Positions 35,648-45,720 of a stretch of DNA of 64,000 nucleotides are shown piece by piece (the stretch's first letter is position 1; the number at the start of each line of letters is the position of its first letter). A program made the translations under genes and the position numbers. The notes beneath the pieces are model-generated. The model was not told the DNA's origin. It searched no databases and saw nothing but the letters and a program-made list of their open reading frames with translations. This DNA is from Algoriphagus sp. NG3 (GTDB taxonomy: Bacteria > Bacteroidota > Bacteroidia > Cytophagales > Cyclobacteriaceae): the NCBI RefSeq assembly GCF_034119865.1, contig NZ_CP139421.1, positions 1,984,001-2,048,000 of the forward strand. Direction: 5' to 3'.

Positions 35648-36646
35648 TCAGAACAGCGCACCAAAAAATGGCTGAATTTTTTCCGGAACCTGCGCTTCAT
35701 CTAGCATGTCAATTAAATCAATTTCAATATTACGGACAATGGTTCCGACTGGTATGTCGTTAAGCAGTCCTTCAAAAGGATTTTCGCTAATGTCACCGAC
35801 GTACTCCATGAACATAAAAACCCAAGAAACGATCATATTCAAAGGAATCATCAAGAACTTGTACTCCTCTCCAAGATCTACGAACTGTGGCAGCAACCCA
35901 AAAGGAAGCAATGTCATGAAGACGATTATAAACAGGTTTGAAGTTGTCGCATACTGACGTGGAAAAGGAGTGTTTTTTATCCGTTCAGTCTTTCCTTGTT
36001 CGTCATATAGGTTGCAAATTAATTCTTGCAGGGCGATATGCTGGAAAGTATCCAAGCTACCCGACTCCCTCAACCTAGCAAGATGCTGCGACTGTTTATC
36101 TAAAATTTGTGTAGATAGATTTTTCTTACCTTTCAGAGCAATATGTTCATCTGAAGCAAGATACTTTTCGATATCAACCTGACATGGGGGCTGCGAACTT
36201 TGCAGTGTGTCCCGTTGTCTCATGCTTGCTCGATCTTTATGTTCCCAGCTTGTACGCTGCCACATGGCGTTTTTCAAAGCATACAGCCAGGCAATATGCC
36301 TGTAAATGATAATCCGAATGTTTTCATCCAAAACGTTATCTACGAGATCGTTCTTAGAGTAATATGCCTTCAGTGCAGCTCCAAATGATCTACTGTGGTT
36401 GGTTATGCTACCCCAAACCTTACGCGCTTCCCAACTCCGGTCATAAGATTGGTTATTTTTAAAGCCAACAAAAAAAGCTGTAGCCGTCCCTACCAAAGAC
36501 ACTGGAAGCCAAGGAATCGCAACCCATTTCCAACTTAAATATGAATAGGCAAAAATTGCTACTAGACTCGTAAAAAGCGAAAACAAGACCATTCGCCATG
36601 AGTAATAGTAAACTATAAGGGGAGACAAATATCTTTTTATATACAT
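35648..36646 (-). CDS. Bestrophin-family anion channel
   Basis: A 332-residue membrane protein of the bestrophin/UPF0187 family. The start has SPLIVYYYSWRMVLFSLFTS, and SLVGTATAFFVGFKNNQSYDRSWEARKVWGSI is the conserved family signature, split over residues about 50-83. The C-terminal half has FIIVFMTLLPFGLLPQF and NPFEGLLNDIPVGTIVRNIEIDL. Bacterial bestrophins are pentameric channels. It follows a small barrel gene by about 150 nt and has no close partner. Confidence 0.9.
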   Translation of the reverse strand: MYIKRYLSPLIVYYYSWRMVLFSLFTSLVAIFAYSYLSWKWVAIPWLPVSLVGTATAFFVGFKNNQSYDRSWEARKVWGSITNHSRSFGAALKAYYSKNDLVDNVLDENIRIIIYRHIAWLYALKNAMWQRTSWEHKDRASMRQRDTLQSSQPPCQVDIEKYLASDEHIALKGKKNLSTQILDKQSQHLARLRESGSLDTFQHIALQELICNLYDEQGKTERIKNTPFPRQYATTSNLFIIVFMTLLPFGLLPQFVDLGEEYKFLMIPLNMIVSWVFMFMEYVGDISENPFEGLLNDIPVGTIVRNIEIDLIDMLDEAQVPEKIQPFFGALF

Positions 36647-36798
36647 AAGTTAGATTTAGTTTTGATGCTGAATGACTAAATTAAAATCAAACTTTCCTAA
36701 AGAATAAGCAGAGCGAACAATCAGTTTTACCCCTTTCTGTAATAGTCCCAGTGGTTGAAGGAAAGAGTAGAGAGATAAAGCAATTCTGCAAACCCCAA

Positions 36799-37479
36799 TC
36801 AAAGCAATCGTCGTAGAAACAAACCTGTGTTTGTGGGTAGCAATCCAAGGGGGTTTTCTTGGATCAAGTCAGTAGCCAAACCGAATTGCCAATCATTATA
36901 ATCTAGCCCCAGACGTAGGTATTGATTGGCAAAATTATAATGAAGATTATTTTTATAGTTAAAATTATATGAACCCATGAATTGGGTAAATAGTCTCCAG
37001 CTTCCACTCTCATTCAAAGGCGGGCTGTAAGTGATGAGCATCCAGATTTCGCTATTAGGGGAGCTAACAGGCTCAAACGAGCCGAAAACCAAAAAGTAAA
37101 GATCTCCCATATCACGGCCATATGCTAATGCGAGTTGGGGCACAAATCCAGCGTTAGTAATATAGCCACCCCCTCCAGCACTAACCCCCTCTGCTACATC
37201 ATAAAAGAATAATGACTGACCGAGGAAGCTGCTTTTCAGCCGATCGGAGTATGGAGCTTCATATCTAAGGTATCCGAAATAACCAATTCGGCTGGTTGAA
37301 TCCATATACTTTGTCATATACATCTGGTGGGCAAAGGCGCGATTTCCTGCCAACACTTCGACCGGGATTTCGCGTTGCTGTGCTATCACTGAAGAATGCA
37401 TCCAAAGCAGTGTTATGGATTTAAAGACAAATAACAGCCATCGCATGGATGGGCGAATTGAAAATAGTTTATTAAGCAT
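36799..37479 (-). CDS. Probable outer-membrane protein, unknown
   Basis: A 226-residue exported protein I cannot assign. A signal peptide is present whether translation begins at 37479 or at the Met at 37446 (MRWLLFVFKSITLLWMHSSV, cleaved near IAQQ). The remainder has alternating strands, YFGYLRYEAPYSDRL, LALAYGRDMGDLYFLVFGSF and WRLFTQFMGSYNFNY, and ends LRRLL, all compatible with a small beta-barrel. There is no partner gene. Confidence 0.55.
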   Translation of the reverse strand: MLNKLFSIRPSMRWLLFVFKSITLLWMHSSVIAQQREIPVEVLAGNRAFAHQMYMTKYMDSTSRIGYFGYLRYEAPYSDRLKSSFLGQSLFFYDVAEGVSAGGGGYITNAGFVPQLALAYGRDMGDLYFLVFGSFEPVSSPNSEIWMLITYSPPLNESGSWRLFTQFMGSYNFNYKNNLHYNFANQYLRLGLDYNDWQFGLATDLIQENPLGLLPTNTGLFLRRLL

Positions 37480-38464
37480 ATAATATGTGTTTTTAGGTAT
37501 TAAGGTGAAAACCTAGGTTTTAGATAAAGTATATTCTAATCTTATTTTATATGATCCGCTAATCTTTGGAAGTACTATTTATTAGTTACACAGTATAATT
37601 ACTATATCATTTAGCAATCAAAACATTGGAAACTAAAAGGGATAAAATATTTTTACTAAACAATAGAACTAACTTCTTCTTTTTAAACATCATCTAAACA
37701 CACACTCATTCACATGTGTCTTAGCACAACATCTCTTCCGAAAAACACCCAATGGCCTTTAACGCAAAGTAGAACGTGATAAATTTAGGAAATTTAGTAT
37801 TCTGTACAACCTTCATGAAAGAGACATACAGGAAGACATTCACTGTAAATAGAGTTATATTAATCAATTTTAAAACAAAATTTACAATTGCTATGCCACA
37901 ACCATTAACATCTGATTATCAGTGCATTAACACATTATTAAGCGCATAGTAATTTCTAACATATAGGACATTTCTATTATTTAATAAAATATTTATTAGT
38001 ACTATAAATTATTAAATTACATACAACTATTAATTACTAAGAATATTAGAACAGAACAATAAAAAAATAGAAAACAAGAAATACTTCAACAAAGGAAATC
38101 ATCTAAATTCACACCACTTGGCTTTCCATGTGGAATAAAGTTAGTGTTTTTTGAATTTGTTAAAAACAATCAGAATATTGAAGACAGATTTGCTATTAGA
38201 GGATAAACTTCATTGGTATACTCACTCATAAAAATATATTTCCTTAATGGAATAAAGCGAATATCTTAAAAAATTAGATTCTACCAGAAATTTAAGGATA
38301 GCGTACCCTAATAAGGGCGAGGAAAAAGTAAAGACATCAAAATTGAATGCACTTGATTAAGACAATAAACGACCTTTGCTGGGTAATGTTTTTAAATTCA
38401 CCATCCCTAGAATTTATGTTATCCACTAACATAAGGATATAACCGATGATTCAATCAGTTCCTC
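37480..38464. other. Gene-free AT-rich stretch, about 985 bp
   Basis: The longest gene-free stretch of the window. I see no coding frame with family features, no repeat and no terminator hairpin with a T run. Confidence 0.5.
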
Positions 38465-40597
38465 TTAGTTACTGCTTTGGTTGCTTAAAGATTTCAGACT
38501 GACTTGTTTCTCAATACCCAATCGCTTCATTTTTGCAAAGAGTGTTTTATCCTTCATCTCCAAAATTGCTGCGGCGCCATTAGGGCCGCTTATCCGCCAA
38601 TTCGTATGCTCGAGCACTTCAATGATGTATTCCCTTTGTTTCTCCTCAAATGGCTGAAAATCATTCTTAAAAGCTGAAATCTCATTTTTAGGGATCCAGC
38701 TACCTGGGCCCAAAGTGGCCCCATTCTCCACTATTACCGCCCGTTCGATCAGATTTTCCAGCTCCCTGATGTTGCCAGGAAAATTATAATTCATTAAACA
38801 TTCAATTGTTTTTGTAGCCAAACGCTTAAAGGATTTCCCCGCTTTGGCGGAATATTTCTCCAAAAAATATTGGGCCAACAAGGGTATATCGTCCTTCCGG
38901 GAGCGTAAGGGGATATTATAAATTGGAAATACGTTTAAACGGTAGTAAAGATCTTCCCTAAAAATACCCTCCCGCATCATTTCTTTTAAGTCCCGGTTGG
39001 TTGCGGCAATAATCCGCACATCAACCTTGATTGTTTTGGTGCCTCCCAGTTCATCAAACTCTCCTTCTTGCAAAACCCTCAGCAGCTTCGGCTGGAGTTC
39101 AAGGGGCAGCTCCCCTATTTCATCAAGAAATATTGTCCCTCCATCCGCAAGGGCAAACTTCCCCATTTTATTTACCACAGCACCTGTAAACGCACCCTTT
39201 TTGTGCCCAAACAATTCACTCTCCATGAGTTCCTTGGGTAGTGTGGCACAATTGATTTTAATCAGGGGACGGTTTTTCCTTTTACTATTGCTATGTATGG
39301 CACTTGCCAGCAATTCCTTACCAGTTCCGGATTCACCTGTAATCAGTACCGTGGTATCAGTAGTGGCTACCTGATCTACCTGTGTCAGTACTTTTTTATA
39401 CGAATCACTACTGTATAAAATGTTGTTATAATTAAAATTCTTACTGATCTCCTCCTGTAAATATTCATTCTCATTTTCGAGACGCTCCTTTAGCGACTTG
39501 ATTTCTTCCAAAGCTTCATATAATTGCAAATCGTGTTTCTTTCTTGCCGTAATATCCCTTACGACAGCACAACCAAAATCCTCACCATAATACTTTAAAT
39601 GGCTTGCTGTGATATCCGCTGGGAACTTCGTACCGTCTTTTCTGGTGATTATCCATTCCAACCGGTGCGAGCCCTTTTCTCTAAGTTCTTTAAAATGCCC
39701 CTCCCAAAATCCCTTTGTTGTTAGAGAGGGATCTATCTCAAACATATTAAGACTATCCAGCTCCTTTTTGGTATATCCCAATTTTTCAATTAATGATTCG
39801 CTGTAATGTAACAAGTCCGCCTTATCGTTATAGACGTAAATCAGATCCTGCGCATTGTCGATGATAGTTTTGTAGAGTGCCAAATCATTTTCTTTTTCTT
39901 TAATCTCTGTGACATCCTGATAAATACCAGAGATTTTAAAAATCTCGCCTCCTTTTAAAATAGGTTTTGCAATAGCCCGGATATATCTGGGAGGTGATTC
40001 CTTTGTTTCAAATATCTCATCGAAAGCAATTCCATTTTCCAATAACTGTGAAAAAAAATCATCAACCTTAGGTCTGTCTGCAAATTTATGTTTGATGGTA
40101 GAAGGTAAAATATCATTGGAATCCAACGTATTAAAAATGTTTAATGCACAAGGAGTAACTATAATTGAGCCATCTTGCAGATTAAGCTCCCAACCTCCGA
40201 CACTTCCGACATCCTTAGTATTATCAATTATATTCTTATAAAAACTAGCTTCAGCTATTTCACTACCTACACCACAAACAAACTCCTCCCCATTATATGA
40301 AATCAATTGAGCATAAATCTCTAAGTTATAAAACTTCCCATCTTTTTTTTTGTGTATCGCGGGAAAATTAACACATTCACTCCTAACTACTTCCTCCCAA
40401 TGATTATTCCAGCTTTCAGGAGTAACGGTCACATTTATGTCTTTAATAGAAAGTTTTGGAACTTCAGCTTTACTATATCCCATAACTCGACAAAACTTCT
40501 CATTTGCATAAACCAACTTACCCGAAGAATTTAACCAAATTACCTCATAGGGCAACTTCTCCAAGACTAACTCCTTAATATTTATATATCTTTCCAT
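38465..40597 (-). CDS. PAS-sensing sigma-54-dependent activator, copy 1
   Basis: A 710-residue enhancer-binding protein. Residues about 10-110 are a PAS domain, 115-235 a second, more diverged PAS-like domain, and 240-352 a third PAS domain; a coiled coil follows at about 356-385. The AAA+ domain has Walker A GESGTGKE (421-428), the sigma-54 contact loop GAFTGA (468-473), Walker [12 protein letters not shown] and RELENLIERA. A Fis-type HTH ends it (about 655-693). There is no receiver domain, so ligand or redox sensing by PAS is likely. From residue 235 it is almost the same as the activator at 50336-52456. Confidence 0.92.
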   Translation of the reverse strand: MERYINIKELVLEKLPYEVIWLNSSGKLVYANEKFCRVMGYSKAEVPKLSIKDINVTVTPESWNNHWEEVVRSECVNFPAIHKKKDGKFYNLEIYAQLISYNGEEFVCGVGSEIAEASFYKNIIDNTKDVGSVGGWELNLQDGSIIVTPCALNIFNTLDSNDILPSTIKHKFADRPKVDDFFSQLLENGIAFDEIFETKESPPRYIRAIAKPILKGGEIFKISGIYQDVTEIKEKENDLALYKTIIDNAQDLIYVYNDKADLLHYSESLIEKLGYTKKELDSLNMFEIDPSLTTKGFWEGHFKELREKGSHRLEWIITRKDGTKFPADITASHLKYYGEDFGCAVVRDITARKKHDLQLYEALEEIKSLKERLENENEYLQEEISKNFNYNNILYSSDSYKKVLTQVDQVATTDTTVLITGESGTGKELLASAIHSNSKRKNRPLIKINCATLPKELMESELFGHKKGAFTGAVVNKMGKFALADGGTIFLDEIGELPLELQPKLLRVLQEGEFDELGGTKTIKVDVRIIAATNRDLKEMMREGIFREDLYYRLNVFPIYNIPLRSRKDDIPLLAQYFLEKYSAKAGKSFKRLATKTIECLMNYNFPGNIRELENLIERAVIVENGATLGPGSWIPKNEISAFKNDFQPFEEKQREYIIEVLEHTNWRISGPNGAAAILEMKDKTLFAKMKRLGIEKQVSLKSLSNQSSN
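38491..39990 (-). repeat. Near-identical block shared with 50341-51840
   Basis: The 3' two thirds of the two activator genes align base by base at a constant offset of 11,850 with no insertion or deletion that I can find. The protein parts differ at 11 positions between residue 235 and the end of the shared part. The similarity fades over the second PAS domain. The block is a long direct repeat, able to recombine and delete the cupin gene and the kinases between the copies. Confidence 0.85.
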
Positions 40598-41284
40598 ATT
40601 ACAAAATTTAAATAAAACTATGTGTTTTTAATAAGTAGTTTAAAGAAAGTGACTAATCTCTCAGTAACACTTAGTATTTGGAGTTTAAGCGTTACAAATA
40701 TGCTTTTGGATGTAGATTCCCTCACAGTCTTTTTCAAGTGTTGTACCAGCAGTGTAAAAGGTGCTCCAAAAAACCTAGGATCATATTATAACGCCCTACA
40801 GAGGTCTTTTTTTTTATGAAAACCTTAAAAGAAGAGTTACCAACGGTCGATCCAGACTCCAAAGAAATGGAGATAATATCATAAATCTCTAGGATATTGG
40901 AGGCTATTTATTCCATGTGATTTTAGGTGTAATTAATGCTTTTTTCTTTTATAAGTACAGTTTAATGAGGGTAAAAGCTTCTTTGATTAATATTTTGTTT
41001 AGTCAAAAAGAAATCAAAACAAAAACTAATATTTAATACTCAAATGAGTTTAGTACGTGTCACCTTCCAGCTGAAATGTATTCAGAATTTAATACATCCT
41101 AAATCAGGAAATATTTATTCAAAATTATCTTCAAATAAATATTTTGGTAATTTGGAGATCATTCACTCTTAGGTAAGATATAAAAACTGTTCAAGTGGAA
41201 ACTTTTAGTCAGCAAACACGATCAAAATCTATATTTATAGGAATTTCTATTACTTGAAGCAGAACAATAGGTTGTAGTAGGAAG
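40598..41284. other. Gene-free stretch between activator 1 and cupin
   Basis: About 690 bp, AT-rich. The activator promoter should lie at the left end. I find no TGGCAC/TTGC pair with correct spacing in it, and no gene. Confidence 0.5.
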
Positions 41285-41734
41285 CTAAGGCCTAGCCCCA
41301 GGAGAACCCAAGATTACATCGCCGGTTTCTTTAGAAAGCTCTATAAATAATCCCATGTCGTTCGGTGTACCTGGTGGCTGGTAGGCATCTTCACCAGGAA
41401 TACCCACACTTCGGATCAACTTTGCAAATCCACTAGGAGAGGCAATGGTAATTGCACGATTTACTTTTTTGCTGGAGGCCTCTACCACGTGAGGTGTGTT
41501 GGGGGGGATAAAAAGATGCTCTCCAGGGCAAAGGGTAATTTTCTCTTTGTTTAAATAGACGGTAAATTCCCCTTCCAATACATAAATCTGTTCTGCATAT
41601 TTCGTATGCATATGCAAAGGAGTTTCCATCGCTGCAGGAAACTGACCTTCAATCAGATCATATGCTGAATTTGTTTGATGCTCATCTGCAAGAATGTTGA
41701 GGTAAGTGCCAAATAACCAAAATGTTTGAGACAT
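41285..41734 (-). CDS. Cupin-domain protein
   Basis: A 149-residue single cupin from the Met at 41734 (MSQTFWLFGTYLNILADE). The metal-binding motifs are present: TPLHMHTKYAEQIYVLEGEF (motif 1, with His ligands and Glu) and PGEHLFIPPNTPHVVEA (motif 2, His). The frame extends to 41842, but that extra part is not cupin-like. Cupins of this type may be dioxygenases or isomerases or merely bind ligands. It lies inside the sigma-54 locus, and a promoter-like TGGCAC element sits about 90 nt upstream. Confidence 0.83.
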   Translation of the reverse strand: MSQTFWLFGTYLNILADEHQTNSAYDLIEGQFPAAMETPLHMHTKYAEQIYVLEGEFTVYLNKEKITLCPGEHLFIPPNTPHVVEASSKKVNRAITIASPSGFAKLIRSVGIPGEDAYQPPGTPNDMGLFIELSKETGDVILGSPGARP

Positions 41735-41825
41735 ATACTTTTTTTTATGGATTAATAGCATACTGCAGGCTAGAACAAGATGATATTCAATAGAAGCCAA
41801 CATTACGTATGTCTGGCTCAGAATT

Positions 41826-41841
41826 AGTAAAAAAAGTGCCA
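41826..41841 (-). promoter_or_regulatory. Candidate sigma-54 promoter of the cupin gene
   Basis: On the minus strand TGGCAC, five bases (all T), then TTACT. The -24 element and the spacing are perfect, but the -12 element has A in place of the G of TTGCW. It lies about 92 nt before the cupin start and between two genes for sigma-54 activators. Strength is uncertain because of the -12 mismatch. Confidence 0.35.
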
Positions 41842-41842
41842 A

Positions 41843-42588
41843 ATAACATGGTTATTGTCAAAGACGAGAAAGACATCTTTAACTAACTAAAAACTAACGC
41901 ATAATGAGTGATTCATTTTCTACATCGTCCACCTTCATCTCCCTTTTTCTCCAAAATATTAGAGATTTTATTTGGAGGCAACTCCATATAAATGGATTTT
42001 TATGAGTGCAGCTATGAAACAAATTCTAATGGAAATATGCTAGTAAGAGAGCATTGAAGATTCCTTTCTCTATAAATCACCATATCCAATAGTAAAAGTT
42101 TAATCGCAGAAAGTTTTATTCTCTTTTGCTTTTGCATTTTTTTAAGCGAATTTAAACCGTGGCTGTTTCCATTAAAACAATTGGATTCTTGTTAAATTGG
42201 GCAAAGGATCTAGAGATTAGCTTATTCTATTCCGGTATCAAGGTCAATTGTGAGGTACTCAAGGACTGAACCACTTTACTAATATCTCTATAGGTTCTAA
42301 GGAAAGAGCATCATAAACTACAATATAATGGAGATTACGAGTAACGTTCTCCATTATGTTGGATATGTTGGAGTTAAAAATTGGCAGCTGTCCTAAATTT
42401 AGGTATATCTATCTCCTAATTTTCTAACAATTAAAGCCGCATACAAGATGAAATACTAATGAATAATCTTTCTACCAGGGCAATACCTCAGCTGTGGGTT
42501 ACCCAACTTATTCTTTTGAGTTTCATCACTGGATAACTTGCATGCAGTATCTTCCTAATTGGTCTTTTGTTTGTTAAACAATCTTACT
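41843..42588. other. Divergent intergenic region between cupin and kinase 1
   Basis: About 745 bp holding the two diverging promoters. I recognise no gene; the sigma-54-like element lies just outside at 41826-41841. Confidence 0.5.
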
Positions 42589-45207
42589 ATGAGCCATTTT
42601 CAACGAATCTTTTTGATTCTATGTTTATTGCTAACCCCCTATACACTGCATTCCCGAGAAGTTTCACAAAATGAAGCTGAAGACCTGTATCGGCTACTTG
42701 CACAAAGCAAGATGGATAGCAGCAGGGTTAAGCTCTACCTGCAGTTGGGAAATTACTATATTGAAAGGCCCGGGTCATTTCAATCAGATATGGATTCTGC
42801 CTTTGCCTATGCTAACCAAGCAAAAGAATTAAGCCGTACCCTTGGTTTTACAAAGGGAATTGCAGGTAGTCAAAAGGTATTTGCCCATGTCTTCCTAGGA
42901 AGCAAAAGAATAGGAGATTTACGGGCGTTACTTGAAAAGATGAAGCCTGATAAGAATAAGGCAGATGTACTACAATGGACTGGACGCTACTACCTTCAAA
43001 AACCCTATGAATTGGATGTAGATTTGGATTCGGCAGACTATTATGCCCAAAGCGCACTTAACCTGCAGGTACAGCTTAACGATAGTCTTGGCTATACTAG
43101 AAGCTTAATTATGCTGGCTCACATTAACAATGAGCGGGGTGATTTTCTTAAGAAAAAGCAGTATCAGAAAGAAGCAACACTGGCTATTGAAAAGGTAAAA
43201 GACCTTAGCACACAAGCAGGTTTGTGGTTTGTTTTGGGGAGTAGCTATACAAGGTCTGAAGAACCCGTAACAGATAGGATAATCCACTACAGAAAGGCAC
43301 TGGCTCTATACAGGCAGCTCGGCAATAGGGAAAGAGAAGCATTTATACTTAGATGGATTGCCGATATGCATCAATATCAAGGAGACTATGCCCAATCCTT
43401 AAGAGAACTGCTGGAAGTCCTTCGCATTCAAAAATCAATCGGTTTAAAGAACTTGCATTACACCTATGAACTGTTAGGCCAGGTATATTCCCGGATGGGT
43501 AATTACGAACTGGCTCTGCCTTATGGGCTTGATGCTATACGAAGCGCCAGGACAAGTGGTGACACATTAAATTTGGATAAGTTCTACAGCCTTATGGGTC
43601 AAATATACATGGATTTGAACCAGCACGAAAAAGCGTTAGAGATGCACAGAACAGTTTTGACCAAACTGTCAAGAGAACCCGATAATGTGAGATCCCAGTT
43701 TCGGTTCATCAACATTAGAAAAATGAGCCAGTCATTGATTGCATTAAAACGACCGCAGGAAGCTTTAACGCTCATAGAGAATTTTTTAGAAACTAATCCC
43801 CCCAACATGTTGCTTGAAGAGATAGTAGCGGCTCTGAGCCTGGGAAAGGCGTTTATGGGATTACAGGATTATACAGAAGCAGAAAAGCATTTAAAAGGGG
43901 GGTTGGCGAAAGCAAGTGGTGCAAAAGGTAATGCAGGGTGGACTAATTTCTATGATATAAATGATGAAATTATGCTCTTTCACGCTAACCTAACGGCTTT
44001 ATATTTAGCTACCGGACAGCTCCAGAAAGCAGCCTTCCACTTGAATCAACACTTCCAGATGCTTAATAAGCAGCCTGATCTTATTAAATTAAGTAATCTG
44101 CATTTGCAAGCTTTTAAGCTGGATTCCATGCAAGACAATCTCTCTTCGGCTATTGCGCACTATCAGCAATACAAAGCCCTTCAGGATTCGGTGTTCAATG
44201 AGCGCAAAAGCAATCAGATCATTGCCTACCAGGTACAGTATGAAACCGAAAAGAAAGAGCAGGATTTACAACTTAAAGAGCAAAGTATTAAAACCTTAAT
44301 ACAGGAAAAGCAACTTCAGCAAGAGAAAATAAATAAAGCGTTGCTCCTCCGAAATGGAATTATCGGGGGAGCCATTCTGCTCCTGTTATTTCTAGCAGTA
44401 ATTTATAATCGTTACCGGCTTAAACAACAAAGCAATAGGCTGCTAAAAGACCAACAAAACAAATTACAAGAGCAACATGAAGAACTTCAATCCCAGCAGG
44501 TTTCTCTAAAGAAGCAACAGCAACAAATTCAGGAGAAGAATCAGGAACTGGAATTGCACTTAGATGAGAAAGATCGATTGCTCAAGGAAATCCATCACCG
44601 GGTGAAAAACAATTTGCAGATCGTCATGAGTTTGCTTAATTCCCAGGTAGCTTCCCTGCAGGATAAAGCAGCATTGACTGCCATCCAAGATAGCCTGAAC
44701 CGGGTTCAGGCTATGGCGCTCATCCATCAGAAGCTATATCAGGCAGATGGAGTAGCCCGTATCCTAATGAAGGCCTACGTAAAAGAATTGGTGGCTTACC
44801 TTCAAGACTCGTATGATCTTTCTTTTAAAGATAATTTCAAACTGTTAATCGGACAAATAGAGCTGGATGTTAATATCGCTATCCCTTTAGGTTTAATTAT
44901 CAATGAAGCAATAACGAATGCATTTAAGTATGCTTTCCCGGGGAAAAACTCCGGTACTATACTTATAAGTCTGCTGCAAAAATCTGATAAAATCTATGAG
45001 TTAACAATTGAAGATGACGGGGTGGGTTACCCTAAATCATTTAACCCTTCACAAAGCCGTTCTTTGGGTATGACACTGATTCATGGTTTTAGCGCACAAC
45101 TTGGAGGAGAATTATCTATACAAGGTAGCGATGGAGTAAAAATATCACTTGTATTTTCTGACGAGAAATTAAGTTCAATTCATAATAAGGCAGAATATGT
45201 CTTTTAA
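42589..45207 (+). CDS. TPR-containing sensor histidine kinase 1 (HisKA_2 type)
   Basis: About 872 residues from the ATG at 42589, which gives the signal peptide [15 protein letters not shown]; the frame opens 10 codons earlier. A periplasmic TPR-repeat region covers about 30-560, then a helical linker, one transmembrane span near [14 protein letters not shown], a coiled coil and the kinase. The phosphoacceptor is the second His of [18 protein letters not shown] (about residue 670). The ATPase has [22 protein letters not shown] and SLGMTLI. HisKA_2 kinases signal through a response regulator. The gene ends 11 nt inside a regulator relic, so its own partner is lost; the intact regulator at 48064 may serve both kinases. 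Confidence 0.9.
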   Translation: MSHFQRIFLILCLLLTPYTLHSREVSQNEAEDLYRLLAQSKMDSSRVKLYLQLGNYYIERPGSFQSDMDSAFAYANQAKELSRTLGFTKGIAGSQKVFAHVFLGSKRIGDLRALLEKMKPDKNKADVLQWTGRYYLQKPYELDVDLDSADYYAQSALNLQVQLNDSLGYTRSLIMLAHINNERGDFLKKKQYQKEATLAIEKVKDLSTQAGLWFVLGSSYTRSEEPVTDRIIHYRKALALYRQLGNREREAFILRWIADMHQYQGDYAQSLRELLEVLRIQKSIGLKNLHYTYELLGQVYSRMGNYELALPYGLDAIRSARTSGDTLNLDKFYSLMGQIYMDLNQHEKALEMHRTVLTKLSREPDNVRSQFRFINIRKMSQSLIALKRPQEALTLIENFLETNPPNMLLEEIVAALSLGKAFMGLQDYTEAEKHLKGGLAKASGAKGNAGWTNFYDINDEIMLFHANLTALYLATGQLQKAAFHLNQHFQMLNKQPDLIKLSNLHLQAFKLDSMQDNLSSAIAHYQQYKALQDSVFNERKSNQIIAYQVQYETEKKEQDLQLKEQSIKTLIQEKQLQQEKINKALLLRNGIIGGAILLLLFLAVIYNRYRLKQQSNRLLKDQQNKLQEQHEELQSQQVSLKKQQQQIQEKNQELELHLDEKDRLLKEIHHRVKNNLQIVMSLLNSQVASLQDKAALTAIQDSLNRVQAMALIHQKLYQADGVARILMKAYVKELVAYLQDSYDLSFKDNFKLLIGQIELDVNIAIPLGLIINEAITNAFKYAFPGKNSGTILISLLQKSDKIYELTIEDDGVGYPKSFNPSQSRSLGMTLIHGFSAQLGGELSIQGSDGVKISLVFSDEKLSSIHNKAEYVF

Positions 45208-45328
45208 TCCTGCAAAACCGATACAGCCATCCCTTCAAACCATTCTGAAAATGGAAGTTATATTAGCGGTTGCCAATGATTTACGGCAGGATTCTTCTTG
45301 TTCGACCTTCTGGTCTTCTGATTGCTAA
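45197..45328 (+). pseudogene. Relic of a response-regulator N terminus
   Basis: A 43-codon frame starting 11 nt before the kinase 1 stop. Residues PSLQTILKMEVILAVANDLR align with [20 protein letters not shown] of the intact regulator at 48064, and the DNA from GTTGCCAATGAT to CGGCAG is also alike. The frame then leaves homology after DLRQ and stops. The acidic pair of the receiver has been changed. It is a truncated leftover of a tandem copy. Confidence 0.75.
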
Positions 45329-45339
45329 ACTATCGTGTT

Positions 45340-45720
45340 ATGAGTAACTGCCAACGTATACTTTATCATCTATGTTTGTTGCTGTTACCCTATAGCCTGC
45401 ATGAACAATTAATCTCGCAAAGTGAAGCAGATAGTCTCTTGCGGATACTCCCGCATAGCAAGCCTGATACCAATCGGGTAAAAGTTTTGCTACGGCTGGA
45501 CGAGTACAAGCGCTACAAACCCGGTGAGTCTAAAGCTGATCTGCACTCTGCCCGTATCTATGCCAGACAGGCTCGGGTCTTGAGCCATAAACTTGGGGAT
45601 TACCATATCGAAGCCAAAACTCTCAACCAGTTGGGCTTTATCAACCGGGAATCAAAAGACTTTCACTTGGCATTTGCCTTCCATCAGGCGGCCACAAACC
45701 TCTTTTACCAGCCACTATGA
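45340..45720 (+). pseudogene. Truncated N terminus of a third TPR kinase
   Basis: A frame of 126 residues resembling the N termini of the two kinases: a signal peptide (MSNCQRILYHLCLLLLPYSL), [28 protein letters not shown] and a TPR-like helix pair. It ends at a TGA that overlaps the ATG of kinase 2 (ATGA). The remainder of the sensor, the membrane span and the kinase core are missing. It may still make a small exported TPR protein, but a deletion remnant is more likely. Confidence 0.65.

Noticed and set aside
38997-39374. A 125-residue plus-strand frame opposite the activator gene, repeated at 50847-51224
   Set aside because: It is the antisense of the conserved AAA+ domain; both copies exist only because the activator genes are near-identical.
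41705-41861. A 14-bp direct repeat (AAGTGCCAAATAAC) near the cupin start
   Set aside because: One copy encodes part of the cupin itself, so the match is probably accidental.
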